The translations under genes and the position numbers were made by a program. Below, in pieces: positions 50,709-58,652 of a DNA stretch of 64,000 nt. Position 1 is the first letter of the stretch. Each line of letters begins with the position of its first letter. The stretch is from the NCBI GenBank assembly GCA_947176505.1, contig CAMWQW010000005.1, forward strand, positions 1 through 64,000, in the 5' to 3' direction. The stretch is from an uncultured Lachnospiraceae bacterium. Lineage in GTDB: Bacteria; Bacillota; Clostridia; Lachnospirales; Lachnospiraceae. The notes beneath the pieces are model-generated. The model searched no databases. It was given only the letters and a program-made list of their open reading frames with translations, and was not told where the DNA came from.

Positions 50709-51062
50709 CTATGACTTCTTGCTAAGATGCTTTAAGTATTCGAGATATCTGAGGAGTTCTTTTCTTTCGTGGGGATTGAGCACTTGGATATCATACATTA
50801 TATCGTGCAAAGTGATGTTTTCCAGATATGGGTTTTTGAGATTTGTGCTGCCGAGATAGCCGGAATCCGCGCCTAAGAGGTAATCGGTACTTACTTGATA
50901 ATATTTTGCTAAGGCAGCAACGACCCATGTCGGTATATCGCGGCGACCGTTTTCATAGTTGGAATAGGTCTGTTGGGAAACACCCAGATAACTGGCAACT
51001 GTCTTTTGCTTTATTTTACGATCTTCCCGTAAATCTTGTATCAATTCGCGCAATTCTTTCAT
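50709..51062 (-). CDS. XRE-family regulator, paralogue 1
   Basis: 117 residues from the ATG at 51062. HTH_3 at residues 3-60 (KIKQKTVASYLGVSQQTYSN, IPTWVVAALAKYYQVSTDYL), followed by GADSGYLGSTNL and a short acidic C-terminal helix with NPHERKELLRYLEYLKHL. It is about 70 percent identical by eye to the neighbour at 51153-51506, so the two arose by duplication. Confidence 0.92.
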   Translation of the reverse strand: MKELRELIQDLREDRKIKQKTVASYLGVSQQTYSNYENGRRDIPTWVVAALAKYYQVSTDYLLGADSGYLGSTNLKNPYLENITLHDIMYDIQVLNPHERKELLRYLEYLKHLSKKS

Positions 51063-51152
51063 AATATGCACCCCCATGTATGTCGGATATAGCTGAAAAT
51101 GTTACCCGAAGTGTTACAAGTAAAGGCAACATTCAGACTACCGAAGATAGAA

Positions 51153-51506
51153 TTATTTTGAAGGTTCGATGCTTTTCAAATAGCGTATATATTTGACTAA
51201 ATCTTTTCGCTCATTTCGCTTCAACTGCTGGATATCGTACATTACATCATGCATTGTGATGTTTTCCAGATAGAGCTTCTTTAGATTCGTGCTGCCGAGA
51301 TATCCGGTCTCTGCGCCAAGAAGATAGTCTGTGCTGACTTTATAGTATTTTGCTAAAGCAGTGACTACCCATGTAGGAATTTCGCGATATCCGTTTTCAT
51401 AGTTTGAATAGGTTTGCTGGGAGACGCCCAGATAGTCGGCGATTGTTTTTTGCTTTATGTCACGATCTTCTCGTAATTCTCGTATTTTCTCGCGCAGTTC
51501 TTTCAT
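51153..51506 (-). CDS. XRE-family regulator, paralogue 2
   Basis: 117 residues from the ATG at 51506; upstream Met at 51557 adds a low-complexity Asn-rich tail. HTH_3 as in paralogue 1 (DIKQKTIADYLGVSQQTYSN), GAETGYLGSTNL and a C-terminal helix with KRNERKDLVKYIRYLKSI. Divergent from the CPBP gene at 51787 with a 280-base control region between, so it probably represses that gene and itself. Confidence 0.92.
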   Translation of the reverse strand: MKELREKIRELREDRDIKQKTIADYLGVSQQTYSNYENGYREIPTWVVTALAKYYKVSTDYLLGAETGYLGSTNLKKLYLENITMHDVMYDIQQLKRNERKDLVKYIRYLKSIEPSK

Positions 51507-51786
51507 ATCAGATACCTCGTCAATGTATGTAATGTTGTTGTTTGTATTATTCCACAACGAATGATTGTATACACAAAAGAGTGCGATATGTAGTTAATAA
51601 TTTGTATCACAATATACTGTTGTGAAGTGAGGGTTAATACTTCAAAACTGTTGATAATCCGCTTTTGAGATTGTAAGTGAATGAAACCTGTCATAGCAAT
51701 AGTCGGGATATATTTGCAAAGGAGAATACATTGGTTTATAATTGTATAGTCATAGAAAATAATGGAAAATATGAGGAGAATATAGT

Positions 51787-52764
51787 ATGGATTTACAATT
51801 AGCAAAGCCGGAAGCAGTTATTAAAGCGCAAGAGAAGCATAAAGGTATGAACTGGTTTCTGGAGATATTGGTTTTCATTGCAGTTTTTCTTGTCGGAGGA
51901 ATTGCACAGATTTTATGTATGCTGCCTATAGAGATGCTGTTGCTTTCGCAGAACGAGATGTATCAGACAGCGTTAGAAGCCGGAGACGTAGAAGGAGCGA
52001 CAGCGGCGGCAATGCAGATAGCGGCTTCGGACCTTTACATGGTTGCATCACTGGCTGCCACGATTGGTATGACGGCGGTTACGATTGCTTTTTGCAGATT
52101 TATACAGAAGCGTAGGCTGGAAGCAATCGGATTTACAAAGCAGAGGGCAGGGAAGGACTATCTGATTGGATTCGGCATGGGTTTTGTACTTTTTTCCGCA
52201 GCAGTTCTTCTGTGTGTTTTGACAGGTGCATTAAAAATTGATGGATTTTCAGGCACATTTAATATCGGAATATTTGTATTTTTTACGATTGGATTTATGC
52301 TTCAGGGAATGAGCGAGGAAGTAATCTGCCGCGGATATCTGATGGTGTCGATTGGCAGACGGTATTCCATGTGGGTGGCGATATTATCAAATTCGCTGAT
52401 ATTTGCATCGCTTCATTTGTTTAATAACGGAATCAGCGTTTTGGCGTTTATTAATCTGGCGCTCTACGGTATATTTGCATCTCTGTATTTTATAGAAAGA
52501 GGAAATATATGGGGAGTTGCTGCATTCCACAGTGTCTGGAATCTTGTTCAGGGTAATTTCTGGGGGCTGAGGGTAAGCGGTATGACTGCGGAGTGTTCCG
52601 TATTCAGAAGTACTCTGGCGGATAACAGAGATATTATAAATGGCGGCGCTTTCGGACCGGAGGGCGGTCTTGCGGTAACGATTGTGCTGGCGGTGGGAAT
52701 TGTTGTTTTGCTTAAGAGAATACAGGATAGGAAGCAGGATAATGTCGATTCATCGGTTCGCTGA
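51787..52764 (+). CDS. CPBP-family intramembrane metalloprotease
   Basis: 325 residues with eight to nine membrane helices. Motifs EEVICRGYLM, ASLHLFNNG and AAFHSVWN (the second and third histidine-containing motifs) are all present. It is divergent from XRE paralogue 2. The loop at about 255-285 (GMTAECSVFRSTL, DNRDIINGGAFGPEGG) is external. Probably involved in membrane peptide processing or bacteriocin self-protection; the substrate is unknown. Confidence 0.92.
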   Translation: MDLQLAKPEAVIKAQEKHKGMNWFLEILVFIAVFLVGGIAQILCMLPIEMLLLSQNEMYQTALEAGDVEGATAAAMQIAASDLYMVASLAATIGMTAVTIAFCRFIQKRRLEAIGFTKQRAGKDYLIGFGMGFVLFSAAVLLCVLTGALKIDGFSGTFNIGIFVFFTIGFMLQGMSEEVICRGYLMVSIGRRYSMWVAILSNSLIFASLHLFNNGISVLAFINLALYGIFASLYFIERGNIWGVAAFHSVWNLVQGNFWGLRVSGMTAECSVFRSTLADNRDIINGGAFGPEGGLAVTIVLAVGIVVLLKRIQDRKQDNVDSSVR

Positions 52765-52779
52765 GTTGTCAGTACCGAA

Positions 52780-52809
52780 TTGACAGGCGGCAATAGACTG
52801 TGGTATCTT
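52780..52809 (+). promoter_or_regulatory. Promoter of erm leader transcript
   Basis: -35 TTGACA (52780-52785), 18-base spacer, -10 TATCTT (52804-52809). A better -10 (TATAAT, 52813-52818) lies slightly further and may be used with an imperfect -35. Confidence 0.6.
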
Positions 52810-52849
52810 TATTATAATTTATAAGAAAAACAGAAAGGTGGCTTTACGA

Positions 52850-52900
52850 GTGTTTTCTACATTTATTCGCATTGCTCGCATCCGCATACAGGGGCGATAA
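52850..52900 (+). CDS. 16-residue erm leader peptide MFSTFIRIARIRIQGR
   Basis: GTG start eight bases after AGGTGG (52836-52841), TAA at 52898-52900. The peptide has the repeated Arg-hydrophobic-Arg pattern (RIARIRI) seen in RLR-type leaders that stall ribosomes carrying macrolides or ketolides. Its codons can pair with bases downstream (see 52861-52953), which makes it part of the RNA switch. Confidence 0.72.
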   Translation: MFSTFIRIARIRIQGR

Positions 52901-52953
52901 GAAAGTAGTTGAATAGTCTCATGTGAATGGGCTTTTTTTGCGTGCGAATAAAT
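52861..52953 (+). promoter_or_regulatory. Long-range pairing and T-run in erm leader
   Basis: ATTTATTCGCA inside the leader peptide gene (52861-52871) is perfectly complementary to TGCGAATAAAT (52943-52953). A T7 run lies between (52933-52939). A stalled ribosome on the leader would block this pairing and permit an alternative fold, as in translational or transcriptional attenuation of erm genes. Confidence 0.6.
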
Positions 52954-53029
52954 AGAGACATGATGCGCTTGTCAACCGTGTGTGACAGGGCGTGTTTAAG
53001 TTGTCTGCCTTATGATATATTTGGATTTT

Positions 53030-53072
53030 AAGCAGGGAAATTCCATTCTTGTGGAGCGTTACCTGCTTTTTT
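53030..53072 (+). terminator. Attenuator terminator before erm
   Basis: AAGCAGG (53030-53036) pairs with CCTGCTT (53062-53068), followed by T to 53072. It lies 75 bases before the erm start codon. Confidence 0.75.
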
Positions 53073-53146
53073 ATTGCCTTTTTCAATGACAGACCATGCG
53101 GATTTTTAAAGAAGCTGCAATCGACAGAACATGAAGGAGGCACACA

Positions 53147-53953
53147 ATGCAGAGAGAAAGAAGACAAGCGAAAGCTGATTATAGAAAGCATTTATCTGAT
53201 TCACAGAATTTTATTACAAGCAAAAAACTGCTTAGCAGAATAGTGGGATTGAGCAATATTGACAAAAATGATACGGTTGTCGAAATTGGAACAGGAAAAG
53301 GACACCTGACAGAGACACTATGTAAGAAAGCGGGAAGCGTGTATTCAGTGGAGATTGACAGGAGGATGTATGAGAACGCCAAAACGCGTCTGGCGAAGTA
53401 CTCCAATTTGAAGTTGATTTGCGGGGATTTTCTTAATTATAGACTGCCTGTAAAAGACGATTACAAAGTGTTTGCCAATATTCCTTATTTTATCACCACA
53501 CAGATTATCGACAAATTGACAAACGGGACAAAGGCGCCTACGGATATTTGGCTGATTATGGAGAAAGGAGCGGCAAAGAGGTTTATGGGAAGCCCGAAGG
53601 AAACGGAGAAATCCCTGCTTCTCAAGGTGAATTGGGAGATGAAAATCAGGTATCATTTTCGCAGAGAGGATTTTCACCCCGCGCCGTCGGTGGATTCCGT
53701 ATTAGTGCATTTCAGGAAAAAAGAGACGCCGGACCTCAGCAGAAATGAATATGATGCTTTCCGCAAGTTCATCGACCACGCGATGAAGTACGCCATCTGT
53801 GGGAAAAGAGGACTGTTGACCAAGAGACAGGTAGCGGTTGCGCTCAAGCAGGCAGGACTGCCACACGCCCATGAAGACGGTCTTACTCTGTATGTGCAGT
53901 GGCTTTGCTTATTTCGATGTTACCAAAAGTTACAGAGGGTATCAGGCGGCTGA
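53147..53953 (+). CDS. erm: 23S rRNA adenine-N6 (A2058) methyltransferase, Erm family
   Basis: 268 residues, start after AAGGAGG. The Erm/KsgA fold is clear: SDSQNFITSKKLLSRIV, SAM-binding EIGTGKGHLT (about 46-55), VYSVEIDRRMYENAK, ICGDFLNYRLP, catalytic NIPYFITTQI (111-120) and FHPAPSVDSVLVHF. Dimethylation of A2058 gives resistance to macrolides, lincosamides and streptogramin B. It is most reminiscent of clostridial Erm(Q)-like proteins, not Erm(B). The C-terminus has an unusual tail (LYVQWLCLFRCYQKLQRVSGG). Expression should depend on the leader. Confidence 0.93.
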   Translation: MQRERRQAKADYRKHLSDSQNFITSKKLLSRIVGLSNIDKNDTVVEIGTGKGHLTETLCKKAGSVYSVEIDRRMYENAKTRLAKYSNLKLICGDFLNYRLPVKDDYKVFANIPYFITTQIIDKLTNGTKAPTDIWLIMEKGAAKRFMGSPKETEKSLLLKVNWEMKIRYHFRREDFHPAPSVDSVLVHFRKKETPDLSRNEYDAFRKFIDHAMKYAICGKRGLLTKRQVAVALKQAGLPHAHEDGLTLYVQWLCLFRCYQKLQRVSGG

Positions 53954-53993
53954 AAAATGAGTTGAAAAAATAATTTTCGCAATATATAATTAA

Positions 53994-54005
53994 TGTTATA
54001 TAACA
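53994..54005. promoter_or_regulatory. Palindrome TGTTATATAACA, candidate TetR operator
   Basis: A perfect 12-base palindrome 23 bases before the TetR start, within an AT-rich promoter region that also repeats TTATATAA. Consistent with autorepression. Confidence 0.55.
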
Positions 54006-54028
54006 ATGATTATATAAAGGAGAAGACT

Positions 54029-54601
54029 ATGCCGCCTAAAGCAAAAATTACTAAAGATATGATTATCGATGCCGCTTTTGAGATTGCACGAACCGAAGGT
54101 GCAGAGAATATCAATGCGCGGACAGTTGCGTATAAGCTGGGATGCTCTACACAGCCGGTTATGTATCATTTTGCAACGATTGAAGATATGAAAAAAGCCG
54201 TATATGCTAAAGCAGATCAGTTCCATACGGAGTATTTAATGAATATTGATAAGCAGCAGAATGGGATTATGCTCGGAATCGGTTTGAATTATATTCGATT
54301 TGCGATTAAGGAGCCGCATCTGTTCCGCCTTCTGTTTCAATCTGGCTTTGCTATTGAGAGCAGCTTGCTTGAAATGATAGATTCTGAGGAACTTACACCT
54401 ATTTTATCCGCGATGCAAGGGGCAATGGGGATGAACATGGGACAGACGAAAGAGGTTTTTCTGACAATTGCTATGTTTGCCCATGGTTATGCAAGTATCA
54501 TTGCTAACAATTCATTAGAGTACGATGAAGATATTGTGGCTTCGCATCTTGAAAGAGCATATCGGGGAGCCGTATTGGCGGTGCAGGAGGAGGTAAAATG
54601 A
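54029..54601 (+). CDS. TetR/AcrR-family regulator
   Basis: 190 residues from the ATG at 54029 (AAAGGAGAAG upstream); a TTG-initiated longer frame to 53993 is unlikely. HTH at residues 8-55 (TKDMIIDAAFEIARTEGAEN, RTVAYKLGCSTQPVMYHF). The ligand-binding part resembles the TetR_C_33/WHG domain (IKEPHLFRLLFQS). Overlaps the CPBP gene by four bases, so regulator and target are co-translated. Confidence 0.92.
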   Translation: MPPKAKITKDMIIDAAFEIARTEGAENINARTVAYKLGCSTQPVMYHFATIEDMKKAVYAKADQFHTEYLMNIDKQQNGIMLGIGLNYIRFAIKEPHLFRLLFQSGFAIESSLLEMIDSEELTPILSAMQGAMGMNMGQTKEVFLTIAMFAHGYASIIANNSLEYDEDIVASHLERAYRGAVLAVQEEVK

Positions 54602-55320
54602 AAAAAATATATGAGAAGAATGAGCTTACTTTTTCATTGATATGGATTGGTGTCTATGTTGTTTTGTTCAGCGTTGCAGACAGTATTTCACTTGACTTGG
54701 GAACCGCTAAAATCATCACGGTTCCAGTGTGTTTGTTTATGACGATTTTTCTTGCAGTCTGGATTGTCAAAAATGGGCTGAGCAGGAAATATGGTCTGTG
54801 TAAAATGAGGATTGATTACAAAAGGTATTTGTATTTCCTACCGTTAGTAGTGATTGCATCAACTAATCTCTGGTGTGGAGTCAGCTTGCATCTATCCATT
54901 TTTGAAACAATATTATATGTTATCAGCATGATATGCGTAGGATTTATTGAGGAAGTTATTTTCAGAGGTTTTTTGTTTCAGGCATTATGTAGGGAAAATG
55001 TAAAACGGGCGATCGTCATTTCAAGCATTACTTTTGGCATCGGTCATATTGTAAATCTTCTGAACGGCGCGGAACTGATTCCGACTTTATTGCAGATATG
55101 TTATGCAATTGCAATCGGATTCCTGTTTACGGTCATTTTTTATCAATCGGAGAGTCTGATTCCATGTATCGTTACGCATAGCCTGATTAACTCACTGAGC
55201 GTTGTTGCAGGTGACGGGACAGAGGCACTAAATATTGTGACAGCCATTGTATTAACAGTAATTTCGGGTTCCTACGCAATATGGCTCCTAAGTAACCGGG
55301 TTAAGGGTGGGAAGAATTAA
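54598..55320 (+). CDS. CPBP-family intramembrane metalloprotease
   Basis: 240 residues, eight membrane helices. EEVIFRGFLF, FGIGHIVNLLNG and the third motif HSLINSLS are intact. It is translated with the TetR gene. Its end overlaps the convergent PadR-like gene by 20 bases. Third complete CPBP protease of the window. Confidence 0.92.
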   Translation: MKKIYEKNELTFSLIWIGVYVVLFSVADSISLDLGTAKIITVPVCLFMTIFLAVWIVKNGLSRKYGLCKMRIDYKRYLYFLPLVVIASTNLWCGVSLHLSIFETILYVISMICVGFIEEVIFRGFLFQALCRENVKRAIVISSITFGIGHIVNLLNGAELIPTLLQICYAIAIGFLFTVIFYQSESLIPCIVTHSLINSLSVVAGDGTEALNIVTAIVLTVISGSYAIWLLSNRVKGGKN

Positions 55321-55840
55321 AATGTTCTTTTAATGTTGTAATCCAATTTTCAATTGCCTGCGTAAGAAGAAACTGCTGCTGTAAGACTGCTTTACCTGTT
55401 TCGGGAATATCAGAGCGGTTTTCTTTTGCGCGGAGATTTTCTTCCTGATATGTTTTCAATTGTTTTATATTATTTTCAATTTCTGTCAGGCATATTTGCT
55501 GCTTTTCCGGCGGCAGACTGTCCAGATTCACGATGACTGCATTAAAATCCAGATATATGTTGACGGATTTTGTGGCAATTTCAAACATCAGTTTTTCAAA
55601 TTCTTTTTCGCCCTCACCGGTCAAAGAGTATACTGCCTTTTCCGGCATTTTTCCTTCTTTTTCTATATGGCTTATGATGAGTCCTTTTTCTTCCAGTTGA
55701 ATGACTTTTTTATAGATAGAAGGTGTGCTGATTTTGACCCACTTTGATATATTGCGATATTCCACCAGTTTTTGGATATCATAAGCACTTAATGATTCTT
55801 TTTTCAACATTCCCAATACGATCAGGTCTATAGTAGCCAT
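55301..55840 (-). CDS. PadR-family transcriptional regulator
   Basis: 179 residues from the ATG at 55840, with AAAAGGAGA before it. Residues 1-85 are the PadR winged helix (LIVLGMLKKESLSAYDIQKL, STPSIYKKVIQLEEKGLI, AVYSLTGEGEKEF), followed by the C-terminal coiled coil (PPEKQQICLTEIENNIKQL) for dimerisation. PadR proteins repress drug-efflux genes; the divergent MATE gene and the twin operators between them fit this. Confidence 0.93.
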   Translation of the reverse strand: MATIDLIVLGMLKKESLSAYDIQKLVEYRNISKWVKISTPSIYKKVIQLEEKGLIISHIEKEGKMPEKAVYSLTGEGEKEFEKLMFEIATKSVNIYLDFNAVIVNLDSLPPEKQQICLTEIENNIKQLKTYQEENLRAKENRSDIPETGKAVLQQQFLLTQAIENWITTLKEHFNSSHP

Positions 55841-55871
55841 AAAATCTCCTTTTAGTTGTTGTTGACATATA

Positions 55872-55922
55872 CTATAAATTATAGTAGTATGTTTTTTGAG
55901 TTGCAACTACTATAAATTATAG
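55872..55922. promoter_or_regulatory. Twin PadR operators in divergent promoter
   Basis: CTATAA-A-TTATAG occurs twice (55872-55884 and 55910-55922). For padR, -35 TTGCAA (55901-55906, read on the minus strand) is 17 bases from -10 TATAAT inside the first site. The same TTGCAA lies at the centre of AGTTGCAACT and may serve the MATE gene in the other direction. Confidence 0.85.
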
Positions 55923-55963
55923 CACTATAAAAGAGACTGTATACACGGGAAGGAAATTAAAAA

Positions 55964-57319
55964 ATGAATGAGAAAAATAAAAAAATAGAACTGCTTAGAA
56001 GTGCGCCAATACCCAGAGCGCTTCTGGCGTTGGGGCTTCCGACAATGGTTGGTATGTTGATTAATGCGCTGTATAATCTGGCGGATACATACTTTGTTGG
56101 CGGACTCGGAACAGAGCAAATGGGTGCAATCACAGTGGCATATCCTCTTGGACAGGTAGTTGTAGGCTTGGGACTGCTGTTTGGAAATGGTGCGGCGGCG
56201 TATCTTTCAAGACTTTTGGGAAAGGGAGATAAAGAAACTGCCAATAAAGTAGCGAGCACAGCTCTGTACAGCAGTGTTTTCAGTGGGGCGATTGTGATAC
56301 TTTGCTCCGTTATTTTCCTAAAACCAATACTCAGACAGTTAGGAGCGATTGACAGTGTTATGCCATACGCGCTGACGTATACGAGCATCTATATCGTTTT
56401 TTCCATATTTAATGTGTTCAATGTTACCATGAACAATATTGTATCCAGTGAAGGTGCAGCGAAAACAGCCATGTGTGCGCTGATGGCAGGTGCGGTATTG
56501 AATGTCATATTAGACCCGCTCTGTATCTATGGTCTTGAGCTTGGCGTTGCCGGGGCGGCTATTGCCACGGCTGTTTCACAGGTTGTCTCGACCGTGGTCT
56601 ATCTTTGCTATATTTTTAGGAAAAAGAGCATGTTTCATTTTCATATAAAGGAATGCTGTTATACGAAAGAGATTATGTCTGAGATTTTAAAGATTGGGAT
56701 TCCGACCTTGCTATTTCAGGCTTTGACAAGTGTCTCCGTGGCGATGATCAATGATGCGGCAACGGAATACGGCGGTTCAGCGCTTGCCGCGATGGGACCG
56801 GTCACAAAAATTATGTCTATGGGGAGTCTGGTGGTGTTTGGATTTTTGAAAGGATTTCAGCCGATTGCCGGATTCAGCTATGGTTCGAGAAAGTATGACC
56901 GTTTGAATGAAGCCATCAGAATATCTGTTATCTGGTCAACGATATTTTGCGTGATTTTCGGCTTGGCGGCTGCCGTATTCTCCACGGGAATTATGTCGTG
57001 GTTTACCCGAAATGATACGGAGATGATTCGTATCGGTCAGACAGCGCTTAGGGCAAATGGGATTTCTTTTATGGTGTTCGGATTTCATACGGTGTATTCT
57101 TTTCTCTTTCTTGTAATGGGAAAAGCAAAAGAGGGGTGTATTCTTGGAGCCTGCCGACAAGGGATATGCTTTGTTCCTGTGATTTTGCTTCTTCCGCGGA
57201 TTTGGGGATTGCAAGGGGTCCTTTATGCACAGCCCAGCGCAGACGTATTGACGGCGGCTGTTACTGTGATTATGGCGTGGAGGCTGCGCGAGGAGTTGAA
57301 GGCAGCATCCAATTCTTAA
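55964..57319 (+). CDS. MATE-family multidrug efflux transporter
   Basis: 451 residues, twelve membrane helices in two related halves. N-terminal LGLPTMVGMLINALYNLADT and the internal second half beginning ILKIGIPTLLFQALTSVSVA are typical of DinF/NorM-like MATE proteins; ATVDTYFVG-like DTYFVGGLG is present. It exports cationic drugs in exchange for Na+ or H+. Controlled by the divergent PadR regulator through the twin sites. A terminator follows at 57345. Confidence 0.94.
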   Translation: MNEKNKKIELLRSAPIPRALLALGLPTMVGMLINALYNLADTYFVGGLGTEQMGAITVAYPLGQVVVGLGLLFGNGAAAYLSRLLGKGDKETANKVASTALYSSVFSGAIVILCSVIFLKPILRQLGAIDSVMPYALTYTSIYIVFSIFNVFNVTMNNIVSSEGAAKTAMCALMAGAVLNVILDPLCIYGLELGVAGAAIATAVSQVVSTVVYLCYIFRKKSMFHFHIKECCYTKEIMSEILKIGIPTLLFQALTSVSVAMINDAATEYGGSALAAMGPVTKIMSMGSLVVFGFLKGFQPIAGFSYGSRKYDRLNEAIRISVIWSTIFCVIFGLAAAVFSTGIMSWFTRNDTEMIRIGQTALRANGISFMVFGFHTVYSFLFLVMGKAKEGCILGACRQGICFVPVILLLPRIWGLQGVLYAQPSADVLTAAVTVIMAWRLREELKAASNS

Positions 57320-57344
57320 GGAGGGAATCGGGAACATAATAATG

Positions 57345-57381
57345 AAACGTATACTATAAAAGGATTACGAAGTATACGTTT
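57345..57381. terminator. 11-bp hairpin between convergent genes
   Basis: AAACGTATACT (57345-57355) and AGTATACGTTT (57371-57381) pair perfectly with a 15-base loop; T on one end and A on the other permit termination in both directions. Confidence 0.78.
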
Positions 57382-57393
57382 TGCTGAAAATTA

Positions 57394-58372
57394 CTATCGG
57401 TTGCAATCAAAAACCAATTCGATAGCTATTTCTCTTGCCTTAGCGCTGGACACATTTTTATCCTCCGTTTCGCCCAAATACACACAAAAGTAAATCCTTT
57501 TATCAGCGCTATCGGCAAACCCCGTAAACCATGAATCAACGACAATGCCACTTGCTTTTCCCATTCCTGTCTTTCCGTAAATGGAAATATCTGCATCACT
57601 TTCTTCTGTTAGCAGCATAACCTGCTTTAACCGGTTTATTGTTTCTTCGGAATAATCTGTTTGCTCACCGAAGATGCGTTCCATTACCTCTGTTTGTTCT
57701 TTTGGCGAAATCAGCAATGACGATTCAATCCAGAAGCCGGTTAAAGCAGGATTGTTATTATTTGTATTCAGATGTCCCTCCCAATCGGAAATATTACAAT
57801 TACCATACTGAAGTTTGGCTAATTCTTCCTGCATCATATCTGTACCTATTTCATCAACTATCTCTCGAAAGTACCAGACGCAGGAGGCGTGAAATGCATC
57901 GGAAAAATCGATGTCCTTATTCCAGTCCTCATTCCAGAAAATTTCACCACTCCATGTACGAGTAGAATCGTCCGGCTTGATTATTCCGTTTTCCAAGGCA
58001 ATCAAAGAAGAAATTATTTTAAAAGTAGAACATGGAGAACGCTGAGTGAGTGCTAATTCTTGATTATATATCTGATAACAATTTTCGATTGGATCATAAA
58101 TAACAGCAGCGCCGTTTATTCCGTCAAAATAATCTGACCAATCCACATCGATGATAGCCGGTTCGGCAATTTCTTCTTGAATTTCATCAGTTACTATTTC
58201 TGCTATTTGTGGAATTTCCTCTGGTGATGGTTCTTCTGCTTGAGCTATCTTTTCTGGCGCCTGTGTTTCTGCCTGTTGAGTTTCCTCTGTCGATTGAACA
58301 GCCCGTCAAGGCTGCCAGAGCAAATATTAAAACAAGGCTGAAGATTTTATATAATATATCTATTCTTTTCAT
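57394..58372 (-). pseudogene. Class D beta-lactamase, frameshifted after the lipobox
   Basis: The catalytic part (57394-58146) has every class D motif, numbered from the GTG at 58146: S40-T-F-K43, S88-C-V90, YGN (114-116) and KTG (192-194). The N-terminus in another frame (ATG at 58372, MKRIDILYKIFSLVLIFALA) is a lipoprotein signal with LTGC. The intact frame between reads QSTEETQQAETQAPEKIAQ, so one base change near 58295-58298, immediately after the Cys codon, splits the gene. Firmicutes class D enzymes of the CDD type have this lipoprotein layout. A functional internal start is possible but would leave the enzyme in the cytoplasm. Confidence 0.8.
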
Positions 58373-58527
58373 CTTATACCTCATACCAGCGTCAGTGGAT
58401 TTGCAATCAGTGGTTAAAAACACTTTTTCAACAATCTTTCAATATGTATTATCTGATTTAGCTACAGAGATGGATTCCCTTGGAGACATTTCTGTTATTA
58501 TATCACTATCCCATTTATATTTCTATT

Positions 58528-58556
58528 ACATCTGAACAGGGCGTATGTTCAGATGT
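58528..58556. other. 11-bp perfect inverted repeat upstream of beta-lactamase
   Basis: ACATCTGAACA (58528-58538) and TGTTCAGATGT (58546-58556) surround GGGCGTA. It lies between the divergent beta-lactamase and nucleotidyltransferase genes; operator or terminator. It does not match the usual BlaI/MecI consensus. Confidence 0.6.
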
Positions 58557-58652
58557 TTGCGGTAAAGAATTACCGGCGGAACTGTTGGAGTTGACGTTTG
58601 GATGAAAACGATGTTAAATACAAAATAAAGACACAAAAGTGCAGGAGGTATT

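Noticed and set aside
51503-51805. 100-codon minus-strand frame in the XRE/CPBP control region
   Set aside because: AT-rich hydrophobic text without a ribosome binding site, probably chance; the interval is better explained as promoter DNA.
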